Source: Prostheceraeus crozeri
Lineage: Eukaryota > Platyhelminthes > Polycladida > Euryleptidae
Direction: 5' to 3'
Assembly: GCA_907163375.1 (NCBI GenBank)
Contig: CAJQUW010000527.1
Coordinates: 1-64,000 of the forward strand
Length of the DNA stretch: 64,000 nucleotides
Within the stretch, counting starts at the first letter, position 1; each line of letters starts with the position of its first letter. This document shows positions 27,528-39,647 of the stretch, in pieces. Made by a program: the position numbers and the translations under genes. Below the pieces are notes generated by a model. That model was not told where the DNA came from, did not search any database, and worked only from the letters and a program-made list of their open reading frames with translations.

Positions 27528-29528
27528 CAGGTAGCCTGTCTATGCGGCTGAAGTCGTCGTCTAAGCCTGAAAATGCTGTTGAAGATGATGATTGAGACCG
27601 CTTCAGAATGTAGTCGTTTGTCTATTGCTGCTTCATTTCTCTCTTCACACCAGTCATCGTTTTATTGACCGACGTAAACTTCATTTTTCTTTCCGTTTGA
27701 TAATAGTATTGAAGTGCATTTCAGTCCAGTAACTACGAAGAATTGAATTGTAATGCATTACTGATGAAGACTGTTGAACTGGTATACGCAATCACGGTGT
27801 CTTACTCCTTTCGTATAACAGCCTTCTACGATTCGACACGTAGTGTTTCTATGATACTGAATGTTTGGTTTTTTGACATTTGTTATTTGTTTAAGACAAG
27901 AAAGGAAATCAAATATGTCGTAATTATCAACTTTTCTTTGTAGTTACATTGATCGCACGTTGCTTGGCATTATAATTTGGGGTGCCTGCAAGGCGCCATC
28001 TTTTTCATCTATGTTTTCCTGCACGAGAGGTCGCGACTGCTTTGATTGATGTAGTCTCCCCTCTTGATGTTTGGACTGATGATAGGTGTTGCAGCGAAAT
28101 CTTCCCGTGGTGAGTTAACATGAATTGCATGTGTCAATCAACGGTGTCATCGAGCTATGCCGGTTTAGATCAAGAAAACTACATGCTCGAACGTGTATTA
28201 TGACGTACAAATTTTCGGACGAAGCATTTTTCAAGTGCAGATTTAATGGCAGGCTAAGAAAGCGACACTAAATCGAAACTGTTGAAGCGATGCATTGTCG
28301 TCAAAGCAGCAACATTCTTATGAATGGTTGTTGTGGACGTCAATTGGATGTTAAGATGATCCTTTTTGCTTGTCTTTTTGCAAGATCCTCTTTTTGTGAC
28401 CTTTCTTGAACGATTTTATTTTATCTTATTTTACTTCCTTGTAAAGTCTTTTGAGCGTTGATTAGTTTTTAATTAGTTTCATTGACAGCTCTATTATTAT
28501 CTTAAGCTGTCTATTTACTTGTCTGCTAGAGCTGTCAATCTGAATAACACTCCTCGGCGGAAAGATTTAGTGTCGGTTTTCTAGCATGCCATTAAATCTG
28601 TACTTGAAAAAGCTTCGGCCGAAAATTTGTACTTCATAATACACGTTCGAGCTCACCAAAACCGTTTTCCTGATCTATAATTGCATATGTCCTTATAATT
28701 GCTTGTCAACTAACATTTCCAATTTTTTTCAATTCTGAAGACTTCATGCTACATTTGCAGGTTTTGATTATCAGTGCTCGTGTGCTCATACACTAGAGAT
28801 CGCGGCTGAATTTTTTTGACGGTCTCCGTTCTCCCCTACGAAGAATGGATAATGGACGTAAAACGAAAAAGTAAGTAAGTCTCATCTCTCGGTGTATGGA
28901 CTGATGGTAGAATTCATCAGTGCCCGAGGTCATGGAAAATCTGGATAAGTCATGGAAACATCAAAATTTGAAAACGCCATGGAATAGTTGCGGAAATTTT
29001 AATTTCTGGAAAGTCTTGGAAAAGTCATGGAAAAATATGTGATGTTCTATTCTCAAATATGGTTGCATGAATAAGTCTTGTTGCCATTTTTTGAGCTGCC
29101 AATGGGTAGGACTAGCAGACCTGCGATTTCTTCAGATTTCAACGCAAATCTGGTAGAGGCCAAATGCAATGCAGCTTCTAACGTAAATTTCTAGATTTTG
29201 CACAACATGAGATCACCCTTAAGCAGCCTTTTATTCGATAGAGCGACGGTTATAATAATCAACATCACAAGGCACCCCATGTACATGAAGATGTAGCAGT
29301 CAGATCTACGTACGCGTAGTAAATTAACAAATGTTGCTATACATAGAAGTGCAGCACTGTAATATTTAAGGATGCGCGATGATAGCCTATGATTAGCTTA
29401 GTAGTTTAAAACGTCACCGCCTGCAAAACCCACAGGTCAAGTCCAATATGTCTACAGAGCGCTAGAGATTCGAATTATTTTTTTCTAGTTAGCATTTTTT
29501 TGGTATAAATTTTAATAATTATGACTGA
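27528..29528 (+). repeat. tandem segmental duplication, copy A
   Basis: It matches copy B (29,818-31,010) block by block. Both share a GCCTGTCTATGCG start, a GATAATAGTATTGAAGTGCAT block, a coding-like GAGAGGTCGCGACTGCTTTG block ending at a GTGGTGAGTT splice-like site, and a TGCTACATTTGCAGGTTTTG block. Both end with AATATGTCTACAGAGCG. Copy A is longer because of the insertion at 28,131-28,678. The exon-like blocks may derive from a duplicated host exon, but I cannot name the protein. Confidence 0.75.
28131..28678. mobile_element. 548 bp inverted-repeat DNA element inside copy A
   Basis: Absent from copy B, which defines its edges. Its ends contain a long imperfect inverted repeat of roughly 110 bp (GCTCGAACGTGTATTATGA near 28,185 and its reverse complement near 28,650, with matching sequence continuing through a CGACACTAAATC block). 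AATTGCAT occurs on both sides (28,123-28,130 and 28,679-28,686), an 8 bp duplication of the size made by hAT elements. The left end has about 34 extra bases before the repeat begins, so exact termini are uncertain. It has no transposase. Confidence 0.72.
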
Positions 29529-29532
29529 TTAG

Positions 29533-29850
29533 ATGAATGAAATAAGTCAGGCTGTTGAAGCACTTGCTTTATCTAAAATTTCTCCCGAAAAGCAGCTTAA
29601 ACAGGAAATAGAAAGCGATCGCAGGATTAAGGTCTGGAACTACACTAGTAAGACGATGAAATTTATAAAACCATGGATTTTGGTTGTTAACCGGTTAGCT
29701 ATTTCAAGCCGATTAAACGAAAGTTTGAACCGTGCCAATGACTGCGGCATGATCATCACAGAGAAGACTACTGAAAGGGTAGATGACTTCCTTGAAGAGA
29801 TCCTACTTGCCGACAGGAAGCAGCCTGTCTATGCGCTTGAAGTCGTCTAA
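29533..29850 (+). CDS. possible coding exon, 105 codons, unknown
   Basis: The frame starts ATGAATGAAATAAG directly after a TTAG that could be a 3' splice site. It encodes a charged, helical polypeptide (segments SPEKQLKQEIESDRR and TERVDDFLEEILLADRK) ending at TAA. The composition is more coding-like than nearby chance frames. It lies between the two duplicated units, and its last codons overlap the start of the second unit, whose counterpart in copy A (27,528) is out of frame. No family recognised. Confidence 0.3.
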   Translation: MNEISQAVEALALSKISPEKQLKQEIESDRRIKVWNYTSKTMKFIKPWILVVNRLAISSRLNESLNRANDCGMIITEKTTERVDDFLEEILLADRKQPVYALEVV

Positions 29851-31010
29851 GCCTGAATACACAGTTGAGTCAGTTAAAATATGAGGATGGACTTATCACA
29901 TTAAAACAAATTTCCTGTGATATCAGGACTGCATCAGTTCTGTCAGCGCTTCGATTTGATCATTGCAGACTAGTTCAGTGTCTCTACAGGAAACAGGTTT
30001 TTTTATTTATCCATATGACTTACATGAGTGAAGCTCCATGTCAGATAGAAGCTTCCGATAGTGATTGATGCCGCTTTCGGTTGCGGTCGTTTGTCTTTTG
30101 CTGTTCCCTTTCCTCGTCGCACCAGTCATTGTTTTATTGACCGCCGTTGACTCCTCTCTTCTCTCTATCTAATAATAGTATTGAAGTGCATTTGAGCCCA
30201 CGAGCTGCAAAGAGAAGAAAAAACTTGTAAATGCAATCTCAGTGTTTTACTTCTTTCGGTCAGGAGTCTTCTATGATTCGACACCTGATGTTTTTATGGT
30301 ACTGAATGTTTAAGTTTTTTAAATTTGCTTTTCGTTTAAGATATGGACGGAAATGAAGTATGTCGCAATGTACCGAGGTGTTTTTTCGTTGTAATTATAT
30401 TGTTTGCTCGTTGACTGGCATTTCAATCCGAGGTTCCTGCAAGGCTCCATGTTTTTTTCATCTATGTTTTCCTGCACGAGAGGTCGCGACTGCTTTGATT
30501 GATGCAGTTTCCCCTCTTGATGCTTGGACTGATGATAGATGTCGCAGCGAAACCTTCCCGTGGTGAGTTTACATGAATCCGTGAGTCCTTATAATTGCTT
30601 GATAACTAACTTTTCTATTTTCAAAGAGTGTATTTGCCTTGCTTTATATGTTTCTGTTCTGTAGTGGTGCTGTTCAATGTATCACTGTATGTCGTAACAT
30701 CATAATAATGATGGATATTTGAAAACTTTATGCTACATTTGCAGGTTTTGATCATTTGTGCGCAACTGCTCAAGCACTATAGATCGCGGCTGAATTTTTC
30801 TGACAAAGTCTCCTCTCTGGGTGTGTGGACTAATGGTAGATGCAACAGTCAGATTCACAGGTCCACAGTAAGTTGTTGCAATGCATAGAAGTGCGAACTG
30901 CACCGCATGCAAATCTCGCCAAAGTTTACCCCAATATGTCTACAGAGCGATAGATATTCGAAACATTTTTTCTGGTTTTCATTCATTTTAATTATTAAGA
31001 CTGATTGGGT
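29818..31010 (+). repeat. tandem segmental duplication, copy B
   Basis: Counterpart of copy A without the 548 bp insertion. The exon-like block at 30,437-30,551 ends CCCGTG|GTGAGTTT, and a related, more diverged block (30,741-30,840) follows a CATTTGCAG acceptor-like site. The recurrence of splice-like edges on both copies argues for exon duplication, but the encoded peptide is not recognised. Confidence 0.7.
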
Positions 31011-31031
31011 TTGTAGCTTAAAATCAAAACC

Positions 31032-31226
31032 TCAGTTGCTTTCATAGGGCCACGCTTGTTCTTTGGGTATGTACAACAGGTGAATGATGCCCTGATCATC
31101 TGTTGTATATGAATGCCACACTGCTAGCAGTTCATTCAATTCTACGAGATAACGATAAAGATCAGAAGACGTCTTGGGTGTCACTATTATCTGGTTCCGT
31201 GGTTTATCCCACTTCATCACACACAA
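31032..31226 (-). CDS. putative terminal exon, unknown protein
   Basis: On the minus strand, a CCTTAG acceptor-like site just beyond 31,226 leads into about 64 open codons with coding-like composition (segments VTPKTSSDLYRYLVELNELL and LLYIPKEQAWPYES), ending in a stop at 31,032. No upstream exon was found and no family is recognised, so this may be a chance frame. Confidence 0.28.
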   Translation of the reverse strand: MCVMKWDKPRNQIIVTPKTSSDLYRYLVELNELLAVWHSYTTDDQGIIHLLYIPKEQAWPYESN

Positions 31227-32571
31227 CTAAGGAATCATTGGTAATTATTGGCATAGAAAATTATTTTTCGACTTTCGGGCAGGCCACCGTTCAGAATTGA
31301 ATTTTTCTTTTCAAGGAGTGATGAAGATTTAGAACTCAAGTATAGTTCACATATGCTACTATAAGTAGTAGGTATGGGAATATTTTGGCGATTATCAAGT
31401 AGTACGCAAGGCAAATTTATTTGTGAATGAAAATAACCAATTTGACTGAACAGACGTTAGTAAATGCATCTTTGTTCTCAAATCAAAAATTTTAGGAATT
31501 AATTCATATTACAGCTTTTACCTCATTCTCGGAGTAGACCTGTAATTACAGATATTGAGTAACTGTGTCAGTTTATGATAGCCTTCGGATATTCGTCAGT
31601 TCAAGTGAAAATATGTCTTTATGATGTTGCTTATGTTGATGATCATAACGTAGAATAATAGACTACGTCGTAAAATTAGTAATAAGAAAGACAGGCATTA
31701 TATACGTGTACATCTTAACAGCACAGGCAATTAAGTACGGCATCAACTCGGGAATAGAGGAGAATACATGTACACCTACTATGTATGAATATAATTGATA
31801 TGGAACGGTTTGGAACTTGGAAATGAAGCGTCAGGCTATTATAGGGGTACATAAACCCGTGACAACAATTCTTGGACAATAGCATGAAAAGTAGATAAAA
31901 AATACCAACCTATAACTCTGAATCCACATCATCACACAGCAATTCCTCTGATGCAGGTTTACCTCTTATACGCCATCGATACATATCCTCTTGATAAAGA
32001 CCACGAAACATCGCAACAAGGGCCGTCGCTGCAACATCCGATTTCACCATAAGCTGTGAACGCCATACTCTGTCTACATTCATAGCTGATAGTTATAATG
32101 GCTGCTGAAGCCTGATAAGAACGCAGATGATATAATTATTGAAAAAGAAGACTCAAATTCATCATGCTGACACGAATAACAACAATGGAAGAAGAGCAAG
32201 GAAAATCAAAGCAACATCGACGGTAATAGGATGGACGGACAACATCAAGCAGTGGGTACAGGGAAGAATGATGGAGGCAGAAAGGAGTAGGCCTACACCA
32301 ACGGTCTGTGATGAACAAACGACACTTAATCTGTCATTAAAACGATAGTAGTCGAACTTATCAGCACAATGACCAAGATTAACTAGCTTAAACCCAAATT
32401 TGCTAATGACAGTTCCTGGGATGCCAAATTATAACCAAAATTTATCGGAGAAAATGTAGTCGAGGAATAACGGCGTATACTGAGGGTCACGCGATTCTTA
32501 TGTCAGCTACACAGTCAGAGCAACTCCTGCTTCTCGACTAAGGACAGAATAACTAAGCATAATTCATGATC
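31227..32571. other. intergenic, nothing recognised
   Basis: AT-rich with short random frames only. I see no structural feature. Confidence 0.4.
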
Positions 32572-34012
32572 GCGTTCGAGGAAAGTGAATTCAATCTCGA
32601 TATCTCGACCATTTATTAGACTTTCGAGAACTCGAGATTACAGTGCCGAGATCTCGATATTCCAGATTAGATTAGCTTATTATTTTTATACTTAACAAAT
32701 AAAATTAATGTTTCATTGAATTGCCTGTTGGAACATTAGGTCAACTGTTGACGCAAAATGTGCTAGTGTTCTCAAACTTGCATATTATTGAAAGCCATCT
32801 GAAAGGCCATGAGTTATATAGTCTTGAAGATGCACAATGCTAAGTGACTGTACCTTTGAACTGTCTTTTAAATGACTGATAGCTGTATTTATCAGTCATC
32901 CATGAATGCTAGCTGTGTTAAACACATATGTAGGCCTACATGTTGAACACCTACTCCAAGTCAATAATTATGTCAACTTCATGCTGCATCTAAACAACTA
33001 GTTACAAAATATTGTGTTATTTGGAGTGGACGAGGGAATACCGACCTCCAACCCACTTTCATACTGAATACAGAAATCGTGAATTTGAAATGAATTTGCA
33101 ACATATTTTGTGCGGCGGACTAATTCAAAATCAGCATTTCTATCGGACTATTGTCGGTCCCGGGAAATCAAGGTGGATCAAGGTGAAGAGAAATGTAGAG
33201 CATTGCGTTGTGTACAATCGTGCACGGTGATAACTTTGTTTTAGGTTCCTGTATATTTAATGAAGCGCATTCTTCCGTATTGTAAGAGGCTTTTTACGGA
33301 ATTGACTTACATGAGCTTTGTTTATCATGTACTAAATTCCTTTTCACCGTTGCAGGATTGCTAGTTTAAATTATCGACGAAGGAAAAAGTGATTGTAGTT
33401 TCATATAGAAGACTCTAAATACAACATAAATTTTAATGAATAGTAACACTTGTTTTCATGAATTTCATTAATTGCCGTAGTGAATACGTCTCAGAGTTTT
33501 TTTTATTTTTTATGAGTATTGCATACTCATAGGCTGTCCATGCTTATCAAATGCTCAACTAGTTTATTAAGCATGTTTTCACAACACTGTCGAATTGGGG
33601 AATTTTACCTACTTTCCACCTGCTATTTCACACAGTTTTGGTCAAGAATCCGGTAATTTGATTCATCTCCTACGCCTTTGCTTCATCTAGCTGGATATTT
33701 AAAACTTTGATAAACAGAACTGTATTCACTTGAGATAATAAAGTATAAAATTTTGTGAAACACCATTCTTATCGCATTTATGCAAACAAGGATCGTTCTT
33801 TAATCGTAATTGAAATATTTCTATAATTAAGAAGAAAGACGGATTTATGAAATTAAATCGGCCACTGTCAGACATCAATTCTCTTGAGCACCTGTCACCA
33901 TATGCAATAAATTGCGCTTTATGAGTAATTGACACTACTTGCAATCTCGAATTCGAGATATTGGTACTTGGAAAATATTGAACTCGAGATTGAATTCATT
34001 AGTTCGAGTCGC
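32572..34012. mobile_element. candidate 1.4 kb element with inverted ends
   Basis: GAATTCAATCTCGA near 32,587 is followed by palindromic TCTCGA-rich sequence, and reappears inverted near 33,985-34,000 with partly matching outer bases. The arms are imperfect (about 35 bp), and the interior shows no transposase. The two ends may be chance or independent TCGAG-rich patches. Confidence 0.33.
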
Positions 34013-34175
34013 ACTTTATCTGAATCGAAGGGCGCCACTTAGTTAGTTAGTTATCCAGTTTTAATCCGGTGATTTCCCCGTGTCCGAGGGTGGCCGGATG
34101 TACCTTATCGTGCCGCAATCGCCTTCACACCTAGTCTCCATTTCCTTCTGTCCAATACATACTTTTTCGTCAGGC

Positions 34176-34365
34176 CTATCCAAGACATTTCTCTTCCACT
34201 AGCGTCTTCCACATTTTCTTGGGTCGTCCTCGCTTTCTTCTACCCCCAAAATTCAGCGCTCTCCTCAAAGCACTAAATTCATCCGTCCTCAAAACATGGC
34301 CACACCATCTCACTCCATTTGTCCTTAATAAACTATCAAAACCTTCATTCAACCCAAGCAACCGC
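34176..34365 (-). pseudogene. LINE C-terminal tail relic (second family)
   Basis: The minus-strand frame reads LLGLNEGFDSLL, then NGVRWCGHVLRTDEF and GGRRKRGRPKKMWKTLVEE. That is the familiar RWxGHVLR...RGRPKxxW block at the extreme C-terminus of many non-LTR retrotransposon ORF2 proteins. It differs from the tail block of the relic at 20.6 kb, so it is a different clade. Only this end remains. The following 100-150 bp (34,030-34,175) probably belong to its 3' UTR. Confidence 0.7.
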
Positions 34366-34388
34366 ATCAGCTCTTCACTGTTGTAAAA

Positions 34389-34588
34389 ATGTCGCAGTGC
34401 TTTTTCGTCGGATGTGGCAGCAGCACCAATACTTAGCGCACAAATTATATAGCTTCTACAGATTCCCAAAAGATGTCCTTGTTCAATTAATGGTGTCGGA
34501 GCACAGGATGGAAAGACTTTATACTAATAAGCATAGTCGAGTATGTTCTGACCACTTCGCCGACATAAACAAGACAAAATATCTATGA
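34389..34588 (+). pseudogene. THAP zinc-finger domain relic
   Basis: An ATG at 34,389 begins MSQCFFVGCGSS, the CxxxC opening of a THAP (C2CH) DNA-binding domain, but a stop follows four codons later. Continuing in another frame come YRFPKD and then SRVCSDHF, the later THAP Pro and the CxxH ligands. So the domain is present but frameshifted, and the conserved Trp between them is not visible. THAP domains occur in host regulators and in P-element-like and other transposases, and nothing here decides which. It lies about 24 bp from the oppositely oriented LINE tail. Confidence 0.6.
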
Positions 34589-36981
34589 GATGGTATGTTA
34601 TCTGACCAATATCGAGCCAATTAGTCTCTATTTCGTTTGCGACCTACCGCAATCTAATGTCTCAAATGATGCCAATGACTGAATATTTTTCAGAATGCAT
34701 TCTGTCTAAAAGTGATCTTAATTCAATGATTTCGAATTAGAACAACATTTTGACTTTATCTAGAAATATCGTAAATTGAAGCCACTGCGATGCATCGAAG
34801 CATTCATACTATATTCATTTCAGACAATATGTTACCAAATTTATGTACGTACAACTGTCAAATACTGTATATGTGCAACATGCATAATTTTTATCTTAAT
34901 ATTGAGTGAATAATACGTCACTTCAAAAAATGGTGAACGGAGTTTGATAGCACTTCTCCTATTATGGAAGAGATACACCAACTGTAAAAAGTTGCATGCT
35001 GAATTTAATTAATATTAGTGCAAGTACTTTTATCTTTTTTCAAATCGCATGACCTGAGAAAACACTTGATCACCTTCCATGACTTCTTATTGACAATATT
35101 TGAAGCTAATGGCTCACTGCATAGCAGCAGTCAGCGGAGAATAGTTGCAGGGTCGTGAGAAGGTTCTGCTAATTCACTATCATGTTGATGACTTGGAACT
35201 AAGTTAAATGATTCGATCTATCCAAGCGATGACCAAGACAGTGGCATAGGTGGTGGTGATGATTATGACCCGCTTTTAGTCAAAAGACGAGAAAATTAGC
35301 CAAATTGTATGCGTTTCATCTCTCAAGTGATCGTCTTGAGAACGAGAGCAGTGAAACACATGTTTGCATAAAAGTTTTTTCCTTCAACACTTCGCAGACC
35401 TGCCCGCCAGATTCATCAAAAATGCCAGTTATCTCAACATGCATAGTGACAAAGTGGATTTCGGACTTTAGGGATTATTCCACTATGCAGTTCTTGTCAG
35501 AAAATCCCGCTCGGTGCATCTGATGTGGGTGACACTCGTCACATGTCTATCAGTTTGCATGCGACAGTCAACTGGTAAACGCATTAAGAAATTCGTCATG
35601 AATTCTCTATTCATGAATCAAGCAATGTCTACAACTAACGCCGCTCGGAAGATAAATTCGAGGCGCGCGATACATATCACAAATTTTGATGGATGAATTC
35701 GCCAAAATCTAATGACACTACTCAGTTACTCAATGTAGAACATTAATCGCTAAAATCTGGCTCTTATTTTCAATCATTGTTGATGTACGTCATTTCATTA
35801 GGCGTGTTGAATTTGCACTAAAATTTCCCTGCCAAATGACAAAATTATTGAAGACAACATGACTAAATGCCGTCGATAGCATGACTTATGCAAGGGCTAA
35901 AATAGCATATCGAAGTAATGTTGTCAATATGTAAAAAAGGTCTGCATTTGACTTTTTGACTTCGAAAAACATTGCAATTGATTTCAAGCTATTGCAATTA
36001 CCTAGTCGGTGCAATTTTGGCCGCGCAGCTATTTTACAGGCTGAGCCGGTCCAATCAATTTCCATGTCTTAACACATATCATATTTCTCAGTTACAGGAG
36101 ACTTCAAAACACTATACATGACCAAAATCTCTATTAATTGGTTCACTTATTGTAGAGAATTTCTATCTTTTACTTATTTATGATGTTATTGATTATTTCC
36201 TTTTAGACATATTTATGAAACACTCGCTATCACCGACTCAGCTACTGTGATAGTCGTCAGACCAAAATTGTACTGACTGAGTTCATTTATCCTTCACGAC
36301 AGCGCAAATCTGAGAATAGTTTGACCTTCATTTACAGGAATTGTAGCCTAGAGAATTCATTGTTCACTTTAATATGGCATCCGACTCCAAATTCTAATAC
36401 ATAGATGGTCCTTCAAATGAAGCATAAATGATAAAATTGAAGAGTTTTCGTCTCGTCTGTGGGAAAGCAAGCAAGACTACATGTCATCTCACCAATATAA
36501 GGAGCTGCGAGGAACCCCTGAGGAGACATTGACAAATTTGATGCTTTGATCTTGCTGAATTATCTGTTTGAGGAAATGCAGTGTAGTATATTGAACAAAT
36601 TTCCTGGATTTTGGTGCCTGAATTCAGACAAAAAAATGTGTACATTAAATTTAGAAATACAAACACGAATAAATATGATAGGCACTTACGAATTACTTCT
36701 GAGAATTATGCAACTCAACCGACAGTTCAGAAAATCAATGTAGCTCTCTTTGACATCCACATAATGCAACAGCATTCTACCTCTTTGATGATCGGTGCTT
36801 CTGTAAAATGCGAACATCTGAAAGATACCGAAAACAGCTGATTTACTGACCCTGACCTACTTCTGGAAGCCGCCATCGTTTAGGTACCGTTGTCATGACA
36901 GCGCGTGTCCACGAAGTTCTATTGTTCTCAATGTCAATGACCGTTCTAGTCCTTTTATATTATATAGTGTCGGATTTCTAT
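34589..36981. other. intergenic, nothing recognised
   Basis: Short chance frames only. I find no repeats, domains or RNA genes. Confidence 0.4.
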
Positions 36982-37750
36982 GGTTGCAAATATACTCGAA
37001 CAATGGTCTAATCATTGCCGATCTGATCAGATGTGTGGATGCTTGCACTTTTAAATCGAACAACTTTAACTTTCGAAAGAAGTGAATTTTGAAGATTCTT
37101 CTGAGATGATTGTAACTGATCAGATTCGTGCAGCTAGCCTCATCCTGCAACTTTGGTTCAGAACTGCAACTATTGTTATTCCAGTCTACGAGAATGCGTA
37201 TTTCATAAAACTAATTAAATGAAAATCTCCGACAGATAAGGGCAACACATTTTGACCACAAGCAGCAAAAGTTTTATGCCGTCATGCCTAGCAGGATAGA
37301 CCATGTCACTCAAATGACCTAGCAGATGTCGTCGCAGTACAACACAATGATGCATAGATCATTCATTAGCTGCAGATGTATCAGAATTCACAAATAATAT
37401 AGAGACATGCACTGTTCGCTGTGTACGTACAATTGAACTGATGAAGCGACATTACTGAGCAAAGCGTGAATGTTATCCATCTATTCTTGACCACGACAGT
37501 GGTTTGATAACAACGCTGAAACAATTTAAATTCATTTTTCTCGCATGTGAACACATCAGTTGAATGCATTTGAACACTTTATTGAAATATGCATTTGTAC
37601 TGATTTGTTTTGTCAGATGCATTTGATTACGGTGAGTCAAAAAATTGAATTTTCATGACATGAAAGAAGTTGCATTTGATATTTGTGAACTGATAGGTGA
37701 GAACATCTTTTTCGATACGGAATTAACCTCTTAAGCTATGTTCACACAGG
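36982..37750 (+). repeat. 769 bp direct repeat, left copy
   Basis: From GGTTGCAAATATACTCG to TATGTTCACACAGG this is essentially identical to 44,144-44,912, with the same length. The one difference I noticed is a T at about 37,579 where the other copy has A. It contains only short open frames. The right edge falls in AAGCTATGTTCACACAGG, the terminal sequence of the foldback-like element that follows the other copy. Confidence 0.95.
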
Positions 37751-38119
37751 TGAGATGAAAATTGTTTCATAAAATTTCTTCGATAGATCAAACCAAGTGT
37801 GGCTACTTCATGAAGATCACCAATTTTTACTTTGTGTTTCCACTGTAAAAGTTCTTCCACTAATAAACGAAAGCAATAGACTAATTCATCTTAATTCATT
37901 TGCTTCACATGATATAGTCAATATTTCATTTTCAGTCAGCGATGATCAGCTAGTTGCAATCCCATATTCCTCCGACTTCCAGAAACTTTCACTTCTTTTT
38001 CTTTATACCTTTTGTCATCACTTTGCTAAATTTAATCACATTCTCTCATCAACAATTAAGGTCAAACCCAGCCGTCTTGCGTATAAATGAATTTCAGCTT
38101 TTACTCCAGTTGCTATACC

Positions 38120-39410
38120 GAGTGGTCAAAAAGTTTGTATAAACCCAATGTTAAAAGAAATATCTGCATTTCTAACACGTAGATTCCCTATTCAAGTAAA
38201 CGTTTGTTGGAAAATAATTTGAAATGGATATCCATGACATATGATTGAGGAAACAAAGAATACTATGATCTTTCTAATTCTAAAATTACATTGAAAACTT
38301 TGCTTTTCGTATAATAGGCCACGTGAGGTAGTGATTGTTAAATGTTATTTTAATATGCTAAGTTCTCACAAACATAATTCATCCTTGGATCTCCTATTTA
38401 ATAACATAAAACTAAAACAAATAATATTAATATATTCATAACATTTATTTCATGACAGACTACAAATTTGAAGAAGTCAAAATAAGATCTCAGTGCCTCA
38501 AGTGCTCAAAATTCTTTCCACTAGCTTCGGCACATTGCTCACATCTTTCCAAAACACTGTGGCAAATTCTGCGACATAAGTCTTTATCTCCGTCAATGTC
38601 TGAGAACGCCTGGTTGGTTCAACTGATTTATGACAGTGAAGTGTGGGTTCTCTGAAGACCAATAAACACAGTTATGTCTGTTCAGTTGCCCACTCAGTTT
38701 GAATTGAGATTCATCTGACCAGATAATTCTGTTCAAAATATGAGGATTATCATTGGTCTCACTGATGAAAATCTCAGCAAAATGAAGACGGCGATCGTAG
38801 TCATCTTCCCGAAGTTCGTGAATAAGACGGGGAATGTAGGGGTGCTTGTCTAGTTCCTTTAAAATATTCATCAGTGATCCTCGTGACCGCCACGTCTAGT
38901 GGACTTCTTTGGAGGGATTTCGCAAGCCTGAGCAACCAAAAACCTGTTGTCTAGTGTGATTGCTGAGACTGGTCTTCCCGATCTTCGTGCGTCTTGAACT
39001 GAGCCTGTTTTACAAACTGATCTCGAATTCTGTATATGGTAACACTAGTTGGAGGTGGTGTTGGAAAAGTCTACTTCCATTCTTCGATCACTTTACGTGC
39101 GCTTTCATGTTTACAATAATCGGTCAAAATAAATTTTCTTTCGTCAGATGACAGCTTCCGAAACATTACGTGACAATAAAAAGTTTGAACTGATTTTGGT
39201 CATACACCGATAAGCTTAGATATATCTTTGGATAAAATCAATGATTCTTAACATTGACATCTAATTTTAAGTGTCTGACTGAGCATAGATAGTCCATGTA
39301 CTGTTAGATGACTCGACTAGGTATCTAACTGTTCAGGTTGACACGAATCATATTAGAAATGTAGATATTTCGTTTAACATTAGATATATACAAACTTTTT
39401 GACCACTTTG
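38120..39410 (-). mobile_element. Tc1/mariner-superfamily element, internally deleted
   Basis: Inverted ends share AGTGGTCAAAAAGTTTGTAT and further matches for about 60 bp. They start just after TA at 38,118-38,119 and end just before TA at 39,411-39,412, the TA duplication of this superfamily. The 1,291 bp length would fit a full mariner, but the transposase inside is shortened and broken, so the element is non-autonomous. Confidence 0.88.
38480..39166 (-). pseudogene. mariner-type DDE transposase remnant
   Basis: Reading leftward from an ATG at 39,166: an N-terminal segment beginning MFRKLSSDERKFIL (start of the helix-turn-helix region), an in-frame stop, then a frameshift into a GSVQDARRSGRP segment (the GRP-box linker). 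Next comes a 92-codon frame with RLIHELREDD and the IIWSDESQF block holding the first catalytic Asp. After the NRHNCVYW and ENPH motifs the sequence jumps to the C-terminal CHSVLERC...FEHL block. The roughly 100 residues carrying the second and third catalytic acids are missing. It cannot be active. Confidence 0.85.
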
Positions 39411-39647
39411 TATATCTAGGAATCGATGATTCACTACAATAAGAGTCAAATTGGCCGTCATGTACACGTATAGAAATGAACTTTAGCTTTCAATGTTTTA
39501 TATCTAGGTGTCCATGACTGACGTCAGATATCGCATTAACTATGAATTTGAAAAAAAATTGAATACATTCTTTTGTACTTTGCATGTATAGAAGACGATA
39601 ACACAATGTCAACACGATACTTTCATCTTCAAAGGCATACCTTCAGA

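Noticed and set aside
36893-37150. Minus-strand 85-codon frame resembling the end of a LINE reverse transcriptase
   Set aside because: Only a weak RPLFEY-like match, no supporting blocks around it, and most of it lies in the 769 bp repeat.
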